The notes beneath the pieces are model-generated. The model saw only the letters and a list, made by a program, of their open reading frames with translations, searched no databases and had not been told where the DNA came from. The position numbers were made by a program, and so were the translations under genes. From Candidatus Geothrix odensensis (GTDB lineage: Bacteria; Acidobacteriota; Holophagae; Holophagales; Holophagaceae), in assembly GCA_016714685.1 (NCBI GenBank), contig JADKCH010000001.1:310001-374000 (forward strand): a DNA stretch of 64,000 bases, given 5' to 3'. This document shows, piece by piece, positions 42,288-50,200 of the stretch. Position 1 is the stretch's first letter; each line of letters opens with the position of its first letter.

Positions 42288-42683
42288 CTAGGGGTTCCGC
42301 AGTCCAGGGCGCGGTTCGGCGAGGGATTCGGGCGGTGCGCTGGGTTCCTCCGCACCTGGATCCAGGGAATGGATGAGTTCCTTGAGCGACTCCAGGCTCC
42401 CGGGCTCGAGGGCCTTGGAAAAGGCGATGGCGATGCCCCGGTCATCCGCCCTCACCACCATGCCCCGGGTCACGATCCGGTTGCCCGGCTTCCCGGCCCC
42501 GAGCAGGATGGCCACGCCACAGCTGGTGCCCACGGGCAGCGGGCTGCGCCCGTCCACCAGGATGCCCCCCAGGCTGAGGTCGATGGCCGAAGGGAAGCTG
42601 ATCATCCGGTCCTCCACGATCAGCTTCACCTCGTAGGCGATGGGGACGCGGCGGAAGTGGCGCTTTTCGAAGGGTCGGGGCAT
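42288..42683 (-). CDS. PilZ-domain protein
   Basis: The product is 131 aa, a single PilZ domain that binds cyclic di-GMP. The RxxxR part is RHFRRVPIAY (about 8-17) and the downstream motif is DLSLGGILVDG (D/NxSxxG form), about 35-45. The C-terminus (GAEEPSAPPESLAEP) is a disordered tail. Such stand-alone proteins adjust motility or surface properties; the target is unknown. Confidence 0.85.
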   Translation of the reverse strand: MPRPFEKRHFRRVPIAYEVKLIVEDRMISFPSAIDLSLGGILVDGRSPLPVGTSCGVAILLGAGKPGNRIVTRGMVVRADDRGIAIAFSKALEPGSLESLKELIHSLDPGAEEPSAPPESLAEPRPGLRNP

Positions 42684-42729
42684 GGGTCCTATCCGGTGTG
42701 GGGCATGATAGCGCGGCTCCGCCCGCGCC

Positions 42730-44442
42730 TCACGCCTTGCCGGGGGACTGGTAGCCCTGGTCGTGGACATCCATGACGGCCCGGCCGGAAGGGTCGGTCA
42801 GCTTGGCGAAGGAGGCGTCCCAGCGCAGGGCTGTTTCGGTGCTGCAGGCCACGCTGCGCTCAAAGGGCACGCAGTTCACGGCCGTGGCGCTGGGGAAGTG
42901 GTGCTCGAAGAGCTGCCGGTAGAAGTAGGCCTCCTTGGTCTCCGGAGTCTTCACCGGGAACCGTTCCGCCGCTCCGGCCATCATGCCGTCGCTGATCTCC
43001 CGCTCCGCCGTGGCCTTGAGGGCATTGATCCAGGCGTAGCCGACGCCATCGGAGAACTGCTCCTTCTGGCGCCAGAGCACCTCGTCGGGGATGAAGCCAG
43101 CAAAGGCCTGGCGCAGGGGGAACTTCTCGATGGGGCGCGGGCGGGCGGCATTGCGCGGCAGCTTCATGGAGGGATCCATGCGCATGGCCACGTCCAGGAA
43201 CTCCCGGTCGAGGAAGGGGACCCGGGCTTCGACGCCCCAGGCGGCGCTGGACTTGTTGGCCCGGGCGCAATCATAGAGGTGCAGCTTCTGGAGCTTGCGC
43301 ACGGTCTCGAAGTGCAGCTCCGGCCCATCCGGGGCCTTGTGGAAGTAGAGGTAGCCGCCGAAGATCTCGTCCGCGCCCTCGCCGGACAGCACCATCTTGA
43401 TGCCCATGGCCCGGATCTTCCGCATGAGGAGGTACATGGGCGTCGAAGCCCGGAGGGTGGTCACGTCGAAGGTCTCGACGTGGTAGATGACATCGGAGAG
43501 GGCGTCCAGGCCCTCCTGCACGGTGAAGTGGGTCTCGTGGTGGATGGCCCCGATGTGGTCGGCCACCAGCCGGGCGGGAGCCAGGTCCGGCGCGCCCTTC
43601 AGGCCGATGGCGAAGGAGTGGATGCGGGGCCACCAGGCCGGGGAGGAGCCGCCTTCCTCCACGCGGCCTTCCCGATACTGGGCGGCGATCGCCGAGACGA
43701 GCGAGGAGTCCACGCCGCCGGAGATGAGGACGCCGTAGGGCACGTCGCACATGAGCTGGCGCCGTACGGCGGCCTCCAGGGCGGCGCGGAGCCTGACGGG
43801 GTCGTAGGGCTCCGCGGGGACGTGGCCCGGGGCTGCCCAGTCGGGCTCGTAATAGCGCTGAAAGCCCTTGTCGGCCTCGTGGCCCAGGAAGAAGTGGCCT
43901 GGCGGCACCTCGCGAATGCGGTCGCAGTGGCCCACCAGGGCCTTCATCTCGGAGGCGACGTAGAGGTGGTCGTGGCGATCCCAGCCCACGTAGAGGGGGA
44001 TGACGCCGATGGGATCCCGGGCTATGAGGTAGGTCTCCCGCTTGGGATCGTAGAGCACGAAGGCGAAGATCCCGTTCATCCGGTTGAGGAAATCACGGGG
44101 CTTGAGCTCGTCGTAGAGGTAGAGGATCACCTCGCAGTCCGAGAGGGTCTGGAAGTCGTGCGCCTCCCGCAGCCCGTGCCTCAGCTCCTGGTGGTTGTAG
44201 ATCTCGCCGTTGACCGCCAGCACCGTGCCCTGGAGGGTGTCGATCAGCGGCTGGGCCCCGTGCTCCACGTCCACGATGGAGAGGCGCTCGTGGACCAGGA
44301 TCGCGTGCTCGTCGCTGAAGATGCCGCTCCAGTCCGGGCCCCGGTGGCGGATCTTGCGGGCCATGGCGAGCGCCTGTCGGCGCAGATCGGCCACGGGGGA
44401 CTTGACCGGATCGAGGTTGAGGATGCCGACGATGCCGCACAT
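42730..44442 (-). CDS. asnB: Asparagine synthetase (glutamine-hydrolysing), class B
   Basis: The product is 570 aa. Cys2 (MCGIVGIL) is the amidotransferase nucleophile after Met removal; NGEIYNHQEL and RHRGPDWSG line the glutaminase site. The synthetase half has the PP-loop SGGVDSSLVSAIA (about 243-255) and later LSGEGADEIFGGY. It makes asparagine from aspartate, ATP and glutamine. The longer upstream frame is rejected because Cys must follow the start Met. A stem-loop (ACCCCGAT against ATCGGGGT) lies in its leader at 44462-44489. Confidence 0.95.
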   Translation of the reverse strand: MCGIVGILNLDPVKSPVADLRRQALAMARKIRHRGPDWSGIFSDEHAILVHERLSIVDVEHGAQPLIDTLQGTVLAVNGEIYNHQELRHGLREAHDFQTLSDCEVILYLYDELKPRDFLNRMNGIFAFVLYDPKRETYLIARDPIGVIPLYVGWDRHDHLYVASEMKALVGHCDRIREVPPGHFFLGHEADKGFQRYYEPDWAAPGHVPAEPYDPVRLRAALEAAVRRQLMCDVPYGVLISGGVDSSLVSAIAAQYREGRVEEGGSSPAWWPRIHSFAIGLKGAPDLAPARLVADHIGAIHHETHFTVQEGLDALSDVIYHVETFDVTTLRASTPMYLLMRKIRAMGIKMVLSGEGADEIFGGYLYFHKAPDGPELHFETVRKLQKLHLYDCARANKSSAAWGVEARVPFLDREFLDVAMRMDPSMKLPRNAARPRPIEKFPLRQAFAGFIPDEVLWRQKEQFSDGVGYAWINALKATAEREISDGMMAGAAERFPVKTPETKEAYFYRQLFEHHFPSATAVNCVPFERSVACSTETALRWDASFAKLTDPSGRAVMDVHDQGYQSPGKA

Positions 44443-44461
44443 GGGAGCTCCACAAAGGGGA

Positions 44462-44489
44462 AACCCCGATCCGCTGTCGCGAATCGGGG
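44462..44489. other. Stem-loop upstream of asnB
   Basis: ACCCCGAT and ATCGGGGT can pair around an 11-base loop. It lacks a clear T tract, so a regulatory leader or a weak terminator are both possible. Confidence 0.4.
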
Positions 44490-44706
44490 TGGTCCGGGGT
44501 GTCAGGAATCTTAGGAGAGACCCTTGCCGGCCCACGCGCGATCCGCGCGAGGGAGCCGATTGGTATTGCGGTTGGGCCGCTGGAAGGAAAGGGTCATGGT
44601 TTGCCTGCCTGAACCTTATCGGCCAAGTTCACGGATCGTCAAGGCGCGAATGGGAAAGTTGGTCCCTCTTGAAGTTGATGATGAAATGGTCCGGTTGGAG
44701 GTCCGC

Positions 44707-45738
44707 ATGCGAGCCCTGTTGAAGACCAAGCGCGAGGAAGGCATCTGGATGGGGGAGGCCCCCATGCCGGAAGTGGGACCCAACGATGTGCTGATCCGCA
44801 TCCACAAGAGCGCCATCTGCGGCACCGACGTGCACATCTACAACTGGGACGAGTGGGCCCAGAAGACCATTCCCGTGCCCATGGTGGTGGGCCACGAGTA
44901 CTTTGGGGTCATCGAGGCGGTGGGCGCCGAGGTGGAGGGCTACCAGCCCGGTGACCGCGTCAGCGGCGAGGGGCACATCACCTGCGGCCACTGCCGCAAT
45001 TGCCGCGCGGGCAAGCGCCACCTCTGCCGCAACACCTTCGGCGTGGGGGTGAACCGCACGGGTTCCTTCGCGGAGTACCTCTCCATCCCCGCCTTCAATG
45101 TCTTCAAGGTGCCGGACAACGTGCCCGATGACGTGGCCGCCATCTTCGATCCCTATGGCAATGCCGCCCATACGGCCCTCAGCTTCGACCTGGTGGGCGA
45201 GGATGTGCTGATCACCGGCGCCGGCCCCATCGGCATCATGGCCGTGGCCATCGCCAAGCACGTGGGGGCCCGCCACGTGGTCATCACGGACGTGAATGAG
45301 TACCGGCTTGACCTGGCCCGGAAGATGGGCGCCACCGTGGCCGTGAACCCCATGAAGAAGGGCCTGCCCGAGGTCATGAAGGACCTGGGCATGACCGAAG
45401 GCTTCGACGTGGGCCTGGAGATGAGCGGCAACCGCAACGCCTTCGAATCCATGCTCGAGGCCATGCACCACGGAGGCCGCATCGCCCTGCTGGGCATCCT
45501 GCCCGGTGACTGCGCCGTGGACTGGAGCCAGGTGATCTTCAAGGGACTGATCCTGAAGGGCATCTACGGCCGGGAGATGTTCGAGACCTGGTACAAGATG
45601 GCCGCCATGGTCCAGAGCGGCCTGGACATCACCCCCGTCATCACCCACCACTTCGGCATCGACGACTTCCAGAAGGGCTTCGACGCCATGCGCAGCGGGC
45701 AGTCGGGGAAGGTGATCCTGGACTGGGGAGTAAAGTAG
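44707..45738 (+). CDS. tdh: L-threonine 3-dehydrogenase
   Basis: The product is 343 aa (341-343 is usual). Catalytic zinc region ICGTDVHIYNWDEW, with GHEYFGVIEAVG; structural zinc four-Cys lobe CGHCRNCRAGKRHLC; NAD-binding loop VLITGAGPIGIMAVAIAKHV. It oxidises threonine to 2-amino-3-ketobutyrate, the substrate of Kbl. GGAGG lies five bases before the ATG at 44707, which fits the family start MRALLKTKREEGIWM; the frame is open further upstream without support. Followed by a strong bidirectional hairpin. Confidence 0.94.
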   Translation: MRALLKTKREEGIWMGEAPMPEVGPNDVLIRIHKSAICGTDVHIYNWDEWAQKTIPVPMVVGHEYFGVIEAVGAEVEGYQPGDRVSGEGHITCGHCRNCRAGKRHLCRNTFGVGVNRTGSFAEYLSIPAFNVFKVPDNVPDDVAAIFDPYGNAAHTALSFDLVGEDVLITGAGPIGIMAVAIAKHVGARHVVITDVNEYRLDLARKMGATVAVNPMKKGLPEVMKDLGMTEGFDVGLEMSGNRNAFESMLEAMHHGGRIALLGILPGDCAVDWSQVIFKGLILKGIYGREMFETWYKMAAMVQSGLDITPVITHHFGIDDFQKGFDAMRSGQSGKVILDWGVK

Positions 45739-45763
45739 CTCGTTGCATTGAGGCGACACCGGC

Positions 45764-45789
45764 AAAATGCGGCCTTTCGGCCGCATTTT
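45764..45789. terminator. Bidirectional terminator between tdh and a lipoprotein gene
   Basis: AAAATGCGGCC and GGCCGCATTTT form a perfect 11-bp stem with a TTTC loop and A/T runs on both sides. It lies after convergent genes and can serve both. Confidence 0.88.
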
Positions 45790-45793
45790 GATC

Positions 45794-45900
45794 GCTGCGC
45801 GCAGGCGCGCAGCCTTGGGTGGGTGGCAGCCGTTCCAAGCCGATCATTCTTCCCGCAACCTGCGAAGCAGGTTGCCATCTGCGCGCGAAGTGCGCAGATG
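45794..45900. repeat. Cluster of three further hairpins
   Basis: GCTGCGCGC/GCGCGCAGC-like stem at about 45794-45813, GCAACCTGC/GCAGGTTGC at 45855-45875, and CATCTGCGC/GCGCAGATG at 45876-45900, the last two directly abutting. They lie between the tdh terminator and the stop of the lipoprotein gene. Function unknown; possibly a structured RNA end or repeat element. Confidence 0.6.
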
Positions 45901-45921
45901 GCCACAAGGCCGACTGGAACC

Positions 45922-46545
45922 TCAGCGTACCGGTTGCGGCTGCGGAATGGGGGGGAAGGCACTCTCGCTCAGCAGGGTTCCATCTTTGATGAGGATGTCG
46001 GCGGCCATGCCCTCACCTCCGGGCTGGAGGTCGGTCCCCAGGCAGGCCAGATAGTAGCCATCGAGCTTGGTGTTGAACCGCTGCCGCGCGGGTCCCCGCT
46101 TGACCTGGAGTTCTTCGATGGGGCGGGTGACATAGGGCCGGTAGAGGAAGGGGTGCCCCCAGGGGGCTTCAGGCAGCTGGTCGAGGTATTCAGGGACCAA
46201 TTCGCCCAGGGCCGCCGGGTACTCGCTGCGCTTGGCGCGGTAGCGGATCAGGGCGTCGGTGAGCCGCTTCATGGCCGCGCGGACCTGTTTCTGGCGGTCG
46301 GCGATGTCCCGGTTCACGAAGGCCTCGATGAGGTAGAGGTCGCGCTTGGCCTGCTGGGCGGCCTCGGATTCGGGGTAGCGCTCGGTGAGCTGCTTCATCA
46401 TGGCCCGGGCCTCCAGGCTCCGGCCCTCGAGGTTGAGCTTCCGGGCCTCCTCGTAGAGGTTGGCTGGCAGCCTGGGATCCTCAGAGCTGCATCCCGCGGC
46501 CAGCAGCAGGAGGGCCAGGGCAGGGGCGAGACGGCGGTGGCGCAT
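45922..46545 (-). CDS. Lipoprotein with a C-terminal type II secretion GspG-like segment
   Basis: The product is 207 aa (a second ATG four codons upstream is possible). MRHRRLAPALALLLLAAGC is a lipoprotein signal. A helical TPR-like region (NLYEEARKLNLEGRSLEARA, YPESEAAQQAKRDLYLIEA) leads to YRAKRSEYPAALGELVPEYL and DQLPEAPWGHPFLYRP, resembling the end of GspG-type pseudopilins where the subunit closes a calcium loop. No secretion gene is nearby. Convergent with tdh. Confidence 0.72.
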   Translation of the reverse strand: MRHRRLAPALALLLLAAGCSSEDPRLPANLYEEARKLNLEGRSLEARAMMKQLTERYPESEAAQQAKRDLYLIEAFVNRDIADRQKQVRAAMKRLTDALIRYRAKRSEYPAALGELVPEYLDQLPEAPWGHPFLYRPYVTRPIEELQVKRGPARQRFNTKLDGYYLACLGTDLQPGGEGMAADILIKDGTLLSESAFPPIPQPQPVR

Positions 46546-46697
46546 GGTCCGAACCATAGCAGAGCACGGGGCCGGCTTGAAGTAGGCCGTCCTGCGAAGG
46601 CCACCCGTTCCTCCAGTCGGCGATGACCCTCGGGAACAACCAGAAAAACGCTGGTTCTTCCCTAAGGGCCCCTAACATGGAACCTAAGGGGGGTGTC

Positions 46698-47351
46698 ATG
46701 ACGGACAGGCCGATGCTGGTGGGCATCGTGGGGGGGTCCGGAAGCGGCAAGACCTCCGTGGCGGCTGAACTGGTCAAGCGGCTGCGGGACCAGGGGGTCG
46801 CCGCGATGCTGCAGGACATGGACGCCTACTACGCGCCGCTGGAGGTGGTGAAGGGCCGCTTCGACGGCAGGCCCGTGAACTGGGACCATCCCCACGCCTT
46901 CGACCTGGAGCTGATGGCCGCGCACCTGTCTGCGCTGCACCGGGGGGAACCCATCCGCAAGCCCAGGTACGACTTCACCCTGTCGGACCGCACGGGCTGG
47001 GAGGAGCCGATTCCGCCGGGCCAGGTCGTCATCCTGGAAGGCCTGCTGCTCTTCGCGCTGCAGGAACTCCGGGAGCTGCTGGACGTGAAGATCTTCGTGG
47101 ATACGGACGCCGATATCCGCATCCTTCGCCGCATCCGGCGAGACACCCGCGAGCGGGGGCGGAGCCTGGAGAGCGTCATGGACCAGTACGAGAACAGCGT
47201 GCGGCCCATGCACCTCGAGTTCGTCGAACCCAGCAAGCGGTGGGCCGACCTGATCGTCCCCACGGGCGTGGAAAACCGCACGGCGCTCGACATCATCACC
47301 CACCACCTCTGCAGCCGGGTCCTGAACCGGGAGGGGCTCTCCCGTGTTTGA
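46698..47351 (+). CDS. udk: Uridine kinase
   Basis: The product is 217 aa. Walker A is GIVGGSGSGKTSVA (about 12-20), the base-recognition region is DMDAYYAPLEVV with NWDHPHAFDLEL, and VVILEGLLLF and RIRRDTRERGRSL follow. It phosphorylates uridine (and cytidine) in pyrimidine salvage. GGGG-rich sequence lies before the ATG at 46698. The gene end overlaps the downstream rhodanese start, so they are coupled. Confidence 0.9.
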   Translation: MTDRPMLVGIVGGSGSGKTSVAAELVKRLRDQGVAAMLQDMDAYYAPLEVVKGRFDGRPVNWDHPHAFDLELMAAHLSALHRGEPIRKPRYDFTLSDRTGWEEPIPPGQVVILEGLLLFALQELRELLDVKIFVDTDADIRILRRIRRDTRERGRSLESVMDQYENSVRPMHLEFVEPSKRWADLIVPTGVENRTALDIITHHLCSRVLNREGLSRV

Positions 47352-47664
47352 GGCTGGCCCGAACCTGCATCCGGCCGCCTTCAAGGCGCTGGATCCTGCC
47401 TTCGTGCAGATCCTCGATGTGCGGGAGCAGTGGGAGCACGACTGGGCCCGCCTTCCCGGGGCGGTGCTCATCCCCCTGGGCGAGCTGGTGCACCGGGTCG
47501 GGGAGCTCGATCCGAACCGGCCCCTGGCCGCGTACTGTCATCACGGCATGCGCAGCCTGCAGGCCCTGCGATTCCTCCAGGGCGTGGGCTTCTCGGACCT
47601 GGCCCACCTCGCCGGCGGCATCGACGCCTACAGCCGGATGGACCCTTCGGTGCCGAGGTATTAG
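47344..47664 (+). CDS. Single-domain rhodanese
   Basis: The product is 106 aa from a GTG that overlaps the udk stop. LDVREQWEHDWARLPGAVLI and AAYCHHGMRSLQALRFLQGV give the rhodanese fold with active-site Cys in YCHHGMR. Single-domain cytoplasmic rhodaneses carry sulfane sulfur. The stop codon TAG is formed at the edge of the inserted palindromic element (47663-47933); without that element the stop would be TAA followed directly by the next ATG. Confidence 0.87.
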   Translation: MFEAGPNLHPAAFKALDPAFVQILDVREQWEHDWARLPGAVLIPLGELVHRVGELDPNRPLAAYCHHGMRSLQALRFLQGVGFSDLAHLAGGIDAYSRMDPSVPRY

Positions 47665-47933
47665 GAGCGTCTCCAAGCAATCGATAGGGGCTGCATTGAT
47701 GTCAAAGGGTTTCCAGGCAAGGAATCGGGCGCAGGGCGGTGCGGGTTCACCGTTCAAGCCCGGTGACGCAGCATGGGAGCCCTTTGCCATCAACCCTTCG
47801 GGCTGGGGCGGCAGCCGTCGGGATGCGGCGTCAGGCTCCTCGTCCTTGGAACCACCAAGGCCTTCGTCGCCTTCCTTGCCTCCCTCGGCTGGCGCCCCAG
47901 TGCAGCCCCCACCCATTGCTTGGAGGCGCTCCT
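47663..47933. mobile_element. Candidate MITE (271 bp, terminal inverted repeats, TA duplication)
   Basis: Terminal inverted repeats of about 35 bp: GGAGCGTCTCCAAGCAAT on the left, GGAGCGCCTCCAAGCAAT reading inward from the right, continuing with GGGGCTGC. Internal stems include CCTTGG/CCAAGG and CCCTTCGGG. It is flanked by TA on both sides, as in Tc1/mariner/IS630-type insertion. Removing the element and one TA gives rhodanese TAA joined to the Nudix ATG with GAGG at proper spacing. No transposase inside. Confidence 0.72.
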
Positions 47934-47935
47934 AA

Positions 47936-48565
47936 ATGCGGCTGCTCCATCGCCAACCCGAAGGGTTCGATCCAGGGGCGCCCTGGGTGCAGGAGTCGGA
48001 GAGCGTGCGGCAGGATTCGCGGCTCTTCAGGCAGATCGTGGCCCACCGCCGGAGCCCCCACACCGGCCGGGAGCACGCCTTCTACCGCCTCCAGGGCCCT
48101 GACTGGGTGAACGTGGTGGCCTTCACGCGGGCGGGCGAGCTGCTCGTGGTCGAGCAGTTCCGCCATGGGATCGACGAGGCCACCCTGGAAATCCCAGGTG
48201 GCGGCTGCGATGCGGGCGAGTGCCCTGAAGAAGCCGCGCGGCGGGAACTGCGGGAGGAGACGGGCTTCACCTCGGGCCAGTGGGTCGCCCTGGGCTCCTG
48301 CACGCCCAATCCCGCCACCCAGAACAACCGCTGCCACACCTTCCTGGCGCTGGACTGCGACCCGGCCGGGGACCTCGAGCTGGATCCCGCCGAGGAACTC
48401 CAGGTCTGGGCGTGCTCATGGTCGGAATGGCAGGCTCTCATGCGGCAGGGCGCGATCCACCATGCCCTGGTCCTGTCGGCCTTCCAGTTCCTCAGCCTCT
48501 GGGACGGCTGGCCCGATCTGCGGGGGATGCTTGAGGCCCCGATCGAAAAGCGCGGAATGGATTGA
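47936..48565 (+). CDS. Nudix hydrolase
   Basis: The product is 209 aa. The Nudix box is GGGCDAGECPEEAARRELRE then ETGF (about 84-107), with the metal-binding REL-x-EE arrangement. NVVAFTRAGELLVVEQFRHG is typical of ADP-ribose or nucleoside-diphosphate-sugar pyrophosphatases. GGAG from the right inverted repeat of the inserted element now precedes the ATG at 47936 and would serve as ribosome binding site. Probably part of the udk-rhodanese transcript. Confidence 0.88.
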   Translation: MRLLHRQPEGFDPGAPWVQESESVRQDSRLFRQIVAHRRSPHTGREHAFYRLQGPDWVNVVAFTRAGELLVVEQFRHGIDEATLEIPGGGCDAGECPEEAARRELREETGFTSGQWVALGSCTPNPATQNNRCHTFLALDCDPAGDLELDPAEELQVWACSWSEWQALMRQGAIHHALVLSAFQFLSLWDGWPDLRGMLEAPIEKRGMD

Positions 48566-48698
48566 CGGAATTCAAGCGGACTCCTGCCGTCCATCAGTCC
48601 CGCCGACCCATCTTTTCATCCCGCGATCCTGTCCCCGCCTTTTCCTAAGTGCAGGCGAGGCGCTAGTCTGGGGGCTGGATTCAGATGAGGAGCGCCCC

Positions 48699-49196
48699 AT
48701 GGCCAGCGAATGTTCCTTCGATGTCGTGTGCAAGGTGGACCTGGACGAGGTCAAGAACGCCGTCTCCCAGGCGATGAAGGAGATCGGCCAGCGCTACGAC
48801 TTCAAGGGCTCCGTCTCCAAGATCGAGCTGAAGGATGACAAGGTGCTCGTCCTCAACAGTGACGACGAGGTGAAGCTGAAAGCCGTGATCGACGTGCTGC
48901 AGACCAAGCTGCACAAGCGCGGCGTCAGCATCCGGAGCATGACCTACGGGAAGCTGGAACCCGCGGCGAAAGGCAGCGTCCGCCAGGAGGTCACCATCCA
49001 GCAGGGCATTCCGGTGGAGAAGGCCAAGGGGCTCATCAAGGCCATCAAGGACTCCAAGATCAAGGTGCAGGCCAGCATCCAGGGCGACCAGCTGCGGGTG
49101 AGCGGCAAGAGTCGGGATGACCTGCAGGAAGTCATCGCCCTGTTCAAGAAGGACGACCAGGGCTTGGACCTCCAGTTCACCAACTACCGCGGCTGA
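48699..49196 (+). CDS. YajQ-family cyclic di-GMP/nucleotide-binding protein
   Basis: The product is 165 aa, full length for YajQ (two ferredoxin-like domains). Hallmarks: SFDVVCKVDLDEVKNAVSQA, RYDFKGSVSKIELKDDKV, VRQEVTIQQGIPVEKAKGL and DDLQEVIALFKKDDQGL. Some members bind cyclic di-GMP and act with transcription factors. The start at 48699 has AGGAG upstream. The next gene begins 4 bp after its stop. Confidence 0.92.
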   Translation: MASECSFDVVCKVDLDEVKNAVSQAMKEIGQRYDFKGSVSKIELKDDKVLVLNSDDEVKLKAVIDVLQTKLHKRGVSIRSMTYGKLEPAAKGSVRQEVTIQQGIPVEKAKGLIKAIKDSKIKVQASIQGDQLRVSGKSRDDLQEVIALFKKDDQGLDLQFTNYRG

Positions 49197-49200
49197 GCGG

Positions 49201-50196
49201 ATGTCACGGCTGGACCTCGCCCACTACTTCCTTCCCATCGCCCCCAAGCTGGCGGGCGTGGAGGCGGAGCTGCAGCGCATCCTGCAGAGCGACGTCGAGG
49301 TGGTCCAGAAGTTGGCGGATCACGTGCGCGGAGGGCAGGGCAAGCGCCTGCGACCGGCCCTGGTGCTCCTCTCCTCGCGGTTCTGCGGTGTGCAGAACGA
49401 CGACGATGTCCGGTTCGGGGCGGTGTTCGAGCTGATCCACACGGCGACACTGGTGCATGACGATGTCATCGACCACGCCCAGTTGCGCAGGGGCATGCCG
49501 ACCCTCAACCGCCTCTGGGGCAACACCCTGACCGTGCTCTTCGGCGATGTGCTCTACCTGGTGGCCATGGGCGAGGCCATCGCCTGCCGCAACTGGCGGA
49601 TGATGGAGATTTTCGTGGAAGTGACCACCCGCATGATCGAGGGTGAGCTCATCCAGAACGACGTGCTCTTCAAGCTCGATACCAGCCGGAAGGACTACTT
49701 CGACATCCAGGAGCGGAAGACCGCCCTCCTGTTCAGCGGCTGCACCGAGACTGGGGCCGTACTCACGGGCCGGAGCGAGGCCGACTGCCGGGCCATGCGC
49801 GGCTATGGGCTGGAAGTCGGTCGCGCCTTCCAGCTCATCGACGACCTGCTGGACTACACCGCCACCAGCGCCCAGCTGGGCAAGCCGGCCTTCAGCGACC
49901 TGCGGGAGGGCAAGCTCACCCTGCCCATGCTCACCCTGCTGGAGACCGCGCCGGATGAAGTCCGGCCGCTCATCCGCACCATCTGGGACCGGGGCGAGGA
50001 GGTGCCCATTCCCGAGGGGGAGGAGGTCAAGCTCCGCGCCCTCATCGAGAAGCACGACGCCTTGGCCGAGACCCGGCAGCTTGCCATGAGGGCCTCGGGC
50101 AATGCGGTGGCCCACGTGGCGGGGCTCCAGGGGGATTCCGCCACCGGCGAGCTGCTGCGGGAGATTCCCGAGGCCCTGCTGTCGCGGAGCATGTAG
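49201..50196 (+). CDS. Polyprenyl diphosphate synthase
   Basis: The product is 331 aa. First aspartate-rich motif LVHDDVIDHAQLRRG (DDxxD), second in FQLIDDLLDYT, with GKRLRPALVLLSSRF near the N-terminus for the IPP-binding Arg/Lys. It makes a long-chain prenyl diphosphate (octaprenyl-type), the side chain of a quinone such as menaquinone. Start ATG 49201 is four bases after the yajQ stop; they probably share a transcript. Confidence 0.92.
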   Translation: MSRLDLAHYFLPIAPKLAGVEAELQRILQSDVEVVQKLADHVRGGQGKRLRPALVLLSSRFCGVQNDDDVRFGAVFELIHTATLVHDDVIDHAQLRRGMPTLNRLWGNTLTVLFGDVLYLVAMGEAIACRNWRMMEIFVEVTTRMIEGELIQNDVLFKLDTSRKDYFDIQERKTALLFSGCTETGAVLTGRSEADCRAMRGYGLEVGRAFQLIDDLLDYTATSAQLGKPAFSDLREGKLTLPMLTLLETAPDEVRPLIRTIWDRGEEVPIPEGEEVKLRALIEKHDALAETRQLAMRASGNAVAHVAGLQGDSATGELLREIPEALLSRSM

Positions 50197-50200
50197 GGGG

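Noticed and set aside
47773..48102. ORF starting inside the inserted element and running into the Nudix gene
   Set aside because: Out of phase with the Nudix frame and without a recognisable product; the Nudix start at 47936 has a ribosome binding site.
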